This document shows positions 62,375 to 64,000 of a stretch of 64,000 bases of DNA, piece by piece (the first letter of the stretch is position 1; each line of letters starts with the position of its first letter). The notes under the pieces were generated by a model. That model worked only from the letters and a program-made list of their open reading frames with translations. It ran no database searches and was not told the DNA's origin. The translations under genes and the position numbers were made by a program. Source of the DNA: Arhodomonas aquaeolei DSM 8974 (lineage in GTDB: Bacteria; Pseudomonadota; Gammaproteobacteria; Nitrococcales; Nitrococcaceae); NCBI RefSeq assembly GCF_000374645.1, contig NZ_KB894813.1, positions 1 through 64,000 of the forward strand. Direction: 5' to 3'.

Positions 62375-63075
62375 GCCGCCTCCCGGGAACCATCGGCCAA
62401 CAGCACCGCGGTCACGAACGCCAGCGCGACGATGAGCATGTAGTCCCGTCCGCCGAACACGAAGCCGGCCGCGGCGGCGGCCGCGGCGATGACGAAGGGC
62501 CGCACGGCGCGCACGGTCATGGCCTGCTCGATGGTCAGGACCACGAACAGCGCGGTGAGCGCGAAGTCGAGGCCCGCGACGTCACCGCCCAGCCCGCTGC
62601 CCAGCCAGGCCCCGAGGCTCGTGCCGAGCACCCACCAGAACTGGTTCAGCGCGGCGACAGTCACGCGGAATCGCGCCGGGTCCGCCCCCGGTGGTGCCTG
62701 GATGCTCGTGAGCAGGGAGTAGGTCTCGTCGGTCAGCGCGAACACCGGGTACCAGCGCGTCACGCCCCGACGCGGCAGCCGCGGCCCGAGGGACAGCCCG
62801 TAGAAGGCGTGGCGGGCGTTGATCACCACCGTAGTCACCGCGATCTCGCCGACGCCGGCCCCCGCGGCAAGCAGCGTCACCGCCATGAACTGCGCAGCGC
62901 CCGCGAACACCGCGATGCTCATCAGCGTCGCATACCACCAGGCGTAGCCGAGCTGGACGAAGAGCACACCGAAGACCATGCCCAGGGGCACGTAGCCGAA
63001 GAACACCGGCAGGCTCGCCCGCGCCGCCGCGGCCAGCCCCGGTGTGCGCTCGCTCATGCGGACAAACGCGTTCAT
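62371..63075 (-). CDS. azlC: AzlC-type branched-chain amino acid exporter large subunit
   Basis: A 234-residue membrane protein of the AzlC/YgaZ family (PVFFGYVPLGMVFGVLF, then VFAGAAQFMAVTLL and NARHAFYGLSLG). It works with AzlD. The ATG at 63075 overlaps the stop of the TRAP permease gene (ATGA); a later ATG at 63057 is less likely. The pairing with a TRAP gene upstream suggests one transcript. Confidence 0.88.
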   Translation of the reverse strand: MNAFVRMSERTPGLAAAARASLPVFFGYVPLGMVFGVLFVQLGYAWWYATLMSIAVFAGAAQFMAVTLLAAGAGVGEIAVTTVVINARHAFYGLSLGPRLPRRGVTRWYPVFALTDETYSLLTSIQAPPGADPARFRVTVAALNQFWWVLGTSLGAWLGSGLGGDVAGLDFALTALFVVLTIEQAMTVRAVRPFVIAAAAAAAGFVFGGRDYMLIVALAFVTAVLLADGSREAA

Positions 63076-64000
63076 ACGCGGTAGCCCAGTGCCTCGGGCA
63101 GCCACAGCGCGACGCCCGGGAAGACGATCACCAGCGCCAGTGCGACCACCATCGCCGCCACCATCCAGGCCGCCCAGCCCAGGGTGCGTTCCATGGGCAC
63201 CTCCGCGACCTTGGTGGTCACCATCAGGTTCACCGCCACCGGTGGCGTGAACTGCCCCACCGCGATGGTCATCGCCATGAGGATGCCGAACCAGGTGGCG
63301 TTCCAGTCGAAGGCACGCATGACCGGCATGAGCATGGGGATGAGGATGAGATAGATGGATACCCCGTCGAGCACCATTCCCGCGACGAGGAGCAGCAGCA
63401 TCACCATTGCGAGCACGATCCAGCCCGTGTCCGACACGGATAGCATCGCGTGCGCGACGTCGTCGAAGGCCCCGAGCGTGCTGCCCGCCCAGGCGAAAAT
63501 CCCGGCCAGCGAGATGATCAGCAGGATCACCGCCGAGAGCACGGCGGAGTCCACCAGCGCCCGGTAGAGGGTCCGCAGGTCCAGGTTGCGGTAGACCACC
63601 ATGCCGATGAACACGCCGTAGGCCACCGCCACCACCGCGGCCTCCGTCGGCGTGAACAGCCCGCTGCGCAGGCCGCCGAGGATGATCACCGGGGCGAACA
63701 GCGCCGGCAGCGCACCGACGAAGCTCTCCCGCAGCGGCGGCCGCTCCTCGGCGTCGCGCCGCTCGAAGCCGTTACGCCGCGCCAGCCAGATCGCCGGGAC
63801 CACCACCGCCAACCCCGCCAGCAGGCCCGGGAAAACGCCCGCGGCGAACAGCGCCCGCAGGTCCACACCGGGGACCAGGATCGAATACAGGATCAGCGCC
63901 ACGGACGGCGGGATGAGGATCGCCGTGGACGCCGAGGCGGCGATCACGGTGGCGCTGAAGGCCCGCGGATAGCCGGCCCGGGTCATGCTCGGCACCATTA
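63072..64000 (-). CDS. dctM: TRAP transporter large permease DctM subunit (5' end beyond window)
   Basis: The last ~309 residues of a DctM-type TRAP permease; the start lies past the right edge. Segments TAILIPPSVALILYSILV, LRSGLFTPTEAAVVAVAYG and IAVGQFTPPVAVNLMVTTKV are typical of DctM, which uses a sodium gradient with DctP and DctQ to import carboxylates. The substrate cannot be read. Its stop overlaps the azlC start. Confidence 0.92.
   Translation of the reverse strand, partial: MVPSMTRAGYPRAFSATVIAASASTAILIPPSVALILYSILVPGVDLRALFAAGVFPGLLAGLAVVVPAIWLARRNGFERRDAEERPPLRESFVGALPALFAPVIILGGLRSGLFTPTEAAVVAVAYGVFIGMVVYRNLDLRTLYRALVDSAVLSAVILLIISLAGIFAWAGSTLGAFDDVAHAMLSVSDTGWIVLAMVMLLLLVAGMVLDGVSIYLILIPMLMPVMRAFDWNATWFGILMAMTIAVGQFTPPVAVNLMVTTKVAEVPMERTLGWAAWMVAAMVVALALVIVFPGVALWLPEALGYRV

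Overview
This window is a gene-dense, roughly 70% GC chromosomal stretch. FabA/FabB, an NsrR-type Rrf2 regulator, an FNR with four cluster cysteines, RF3, a YcgN-like protein and a DusB-type dihydrouridine synthase all point to a gammaproteobacterium. The very high GC and an ectoine-hydrolase-like gene would fit a halophilic Ectothiorhodospiraceae-type organism; that family placement is inference. I saw no tRNA, rRNA or CRISPR array. The only mobile DNA recognised is the 3' end of an IS256-family element at the left edge.

Layout, left to right. (1) 1-4.3 kb: IS256 transposase tail, a Bcr/CflA drug exporter, a PLP Cys/Met-metabolism enzyme and a YcaD-like MFS transporter. (2) 4.4-14.4 kb, minus strand: an amide and urea scavenging locus. 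It comprises an AmiC-like sensor and an AmiR-like ANTAR antiterminator, a five-gene Urt/Liv-type ABC transporter with a Tat-exported binding protein, a formamidase/acetamidase and a nitrile-pathway-type amidase. The amiC leader carries a sigma-70 promoter, hairpins and an intrinsic terminator that look like an ANTAR antitermination switch. A near-consensus sigma-54 promoter precedes the transporter genes. (3) 14.4-21.8 kb: a nitric oxide reductase locus (fnr-like gene, DGC-domain gene, norQ-norC-norB-norD-norE-norF, nsrR) with several candidate NsrR boxes. (4) 21.8-27.8 kb, minus strand: a branched-chain 2-oxoacid dehydrogenase operon (E1 alpha, E1 beta, E2) whose next gene encodes a Hanks-type Ser/Thr kinase with all catalytic residues, followed by a GtrA-like membrane protein. 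(5) 28.2-32.8 kb: a periplasmic coiled-coil/LysM protein facing a minus-strand operon of D-2-hydroxyacid dehydrogenase, MtfA-like peptidase, SDR and alpha/beta hydrolase. (6) 32.8-36.5 kb: an AT-rich intergenic region with a 20-bp perfect palindrome and DnaA-box-like sites, then dusB and an ectoine-hydrolase-like plus dehydratase pair. (7) 36.5-44.7 kb: acetoacetyl-CoA reductase-like SDR, an Ada-AlkA fusion plus Ogt (alkylation repair), rhomboid protease, acyl-CoA synthetase, class I aldolase, GNAT and OmpA-family lipoprotein. (8) 44.9-52.1 kb: CBS protein, a 1231-residue PilZ-DUF1631-GGDEF-EAL protein, prpE and nicotinamidase. (9) 52.1-64 kb: prfC, ycgN-like, dxs, trxA, fabA-fabB, hemerythrin-like, GNAT, YhhQ-like queuosine-precursor transporter, MATE exporter, azlCD and a truncated TRAP permease.

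The most interesting combinations are the autoregulated ANTAR leader feeding an amide-scavenging locus, and a protein kinase gene placed directly in a branched-chain ketoacid dehydrogenase operon. The second recalls mitochondrial BCKDH control. Starts were chosen by Shine-Dalgarno sequence, family length and operon overlap, and often differ from the longest open frame.
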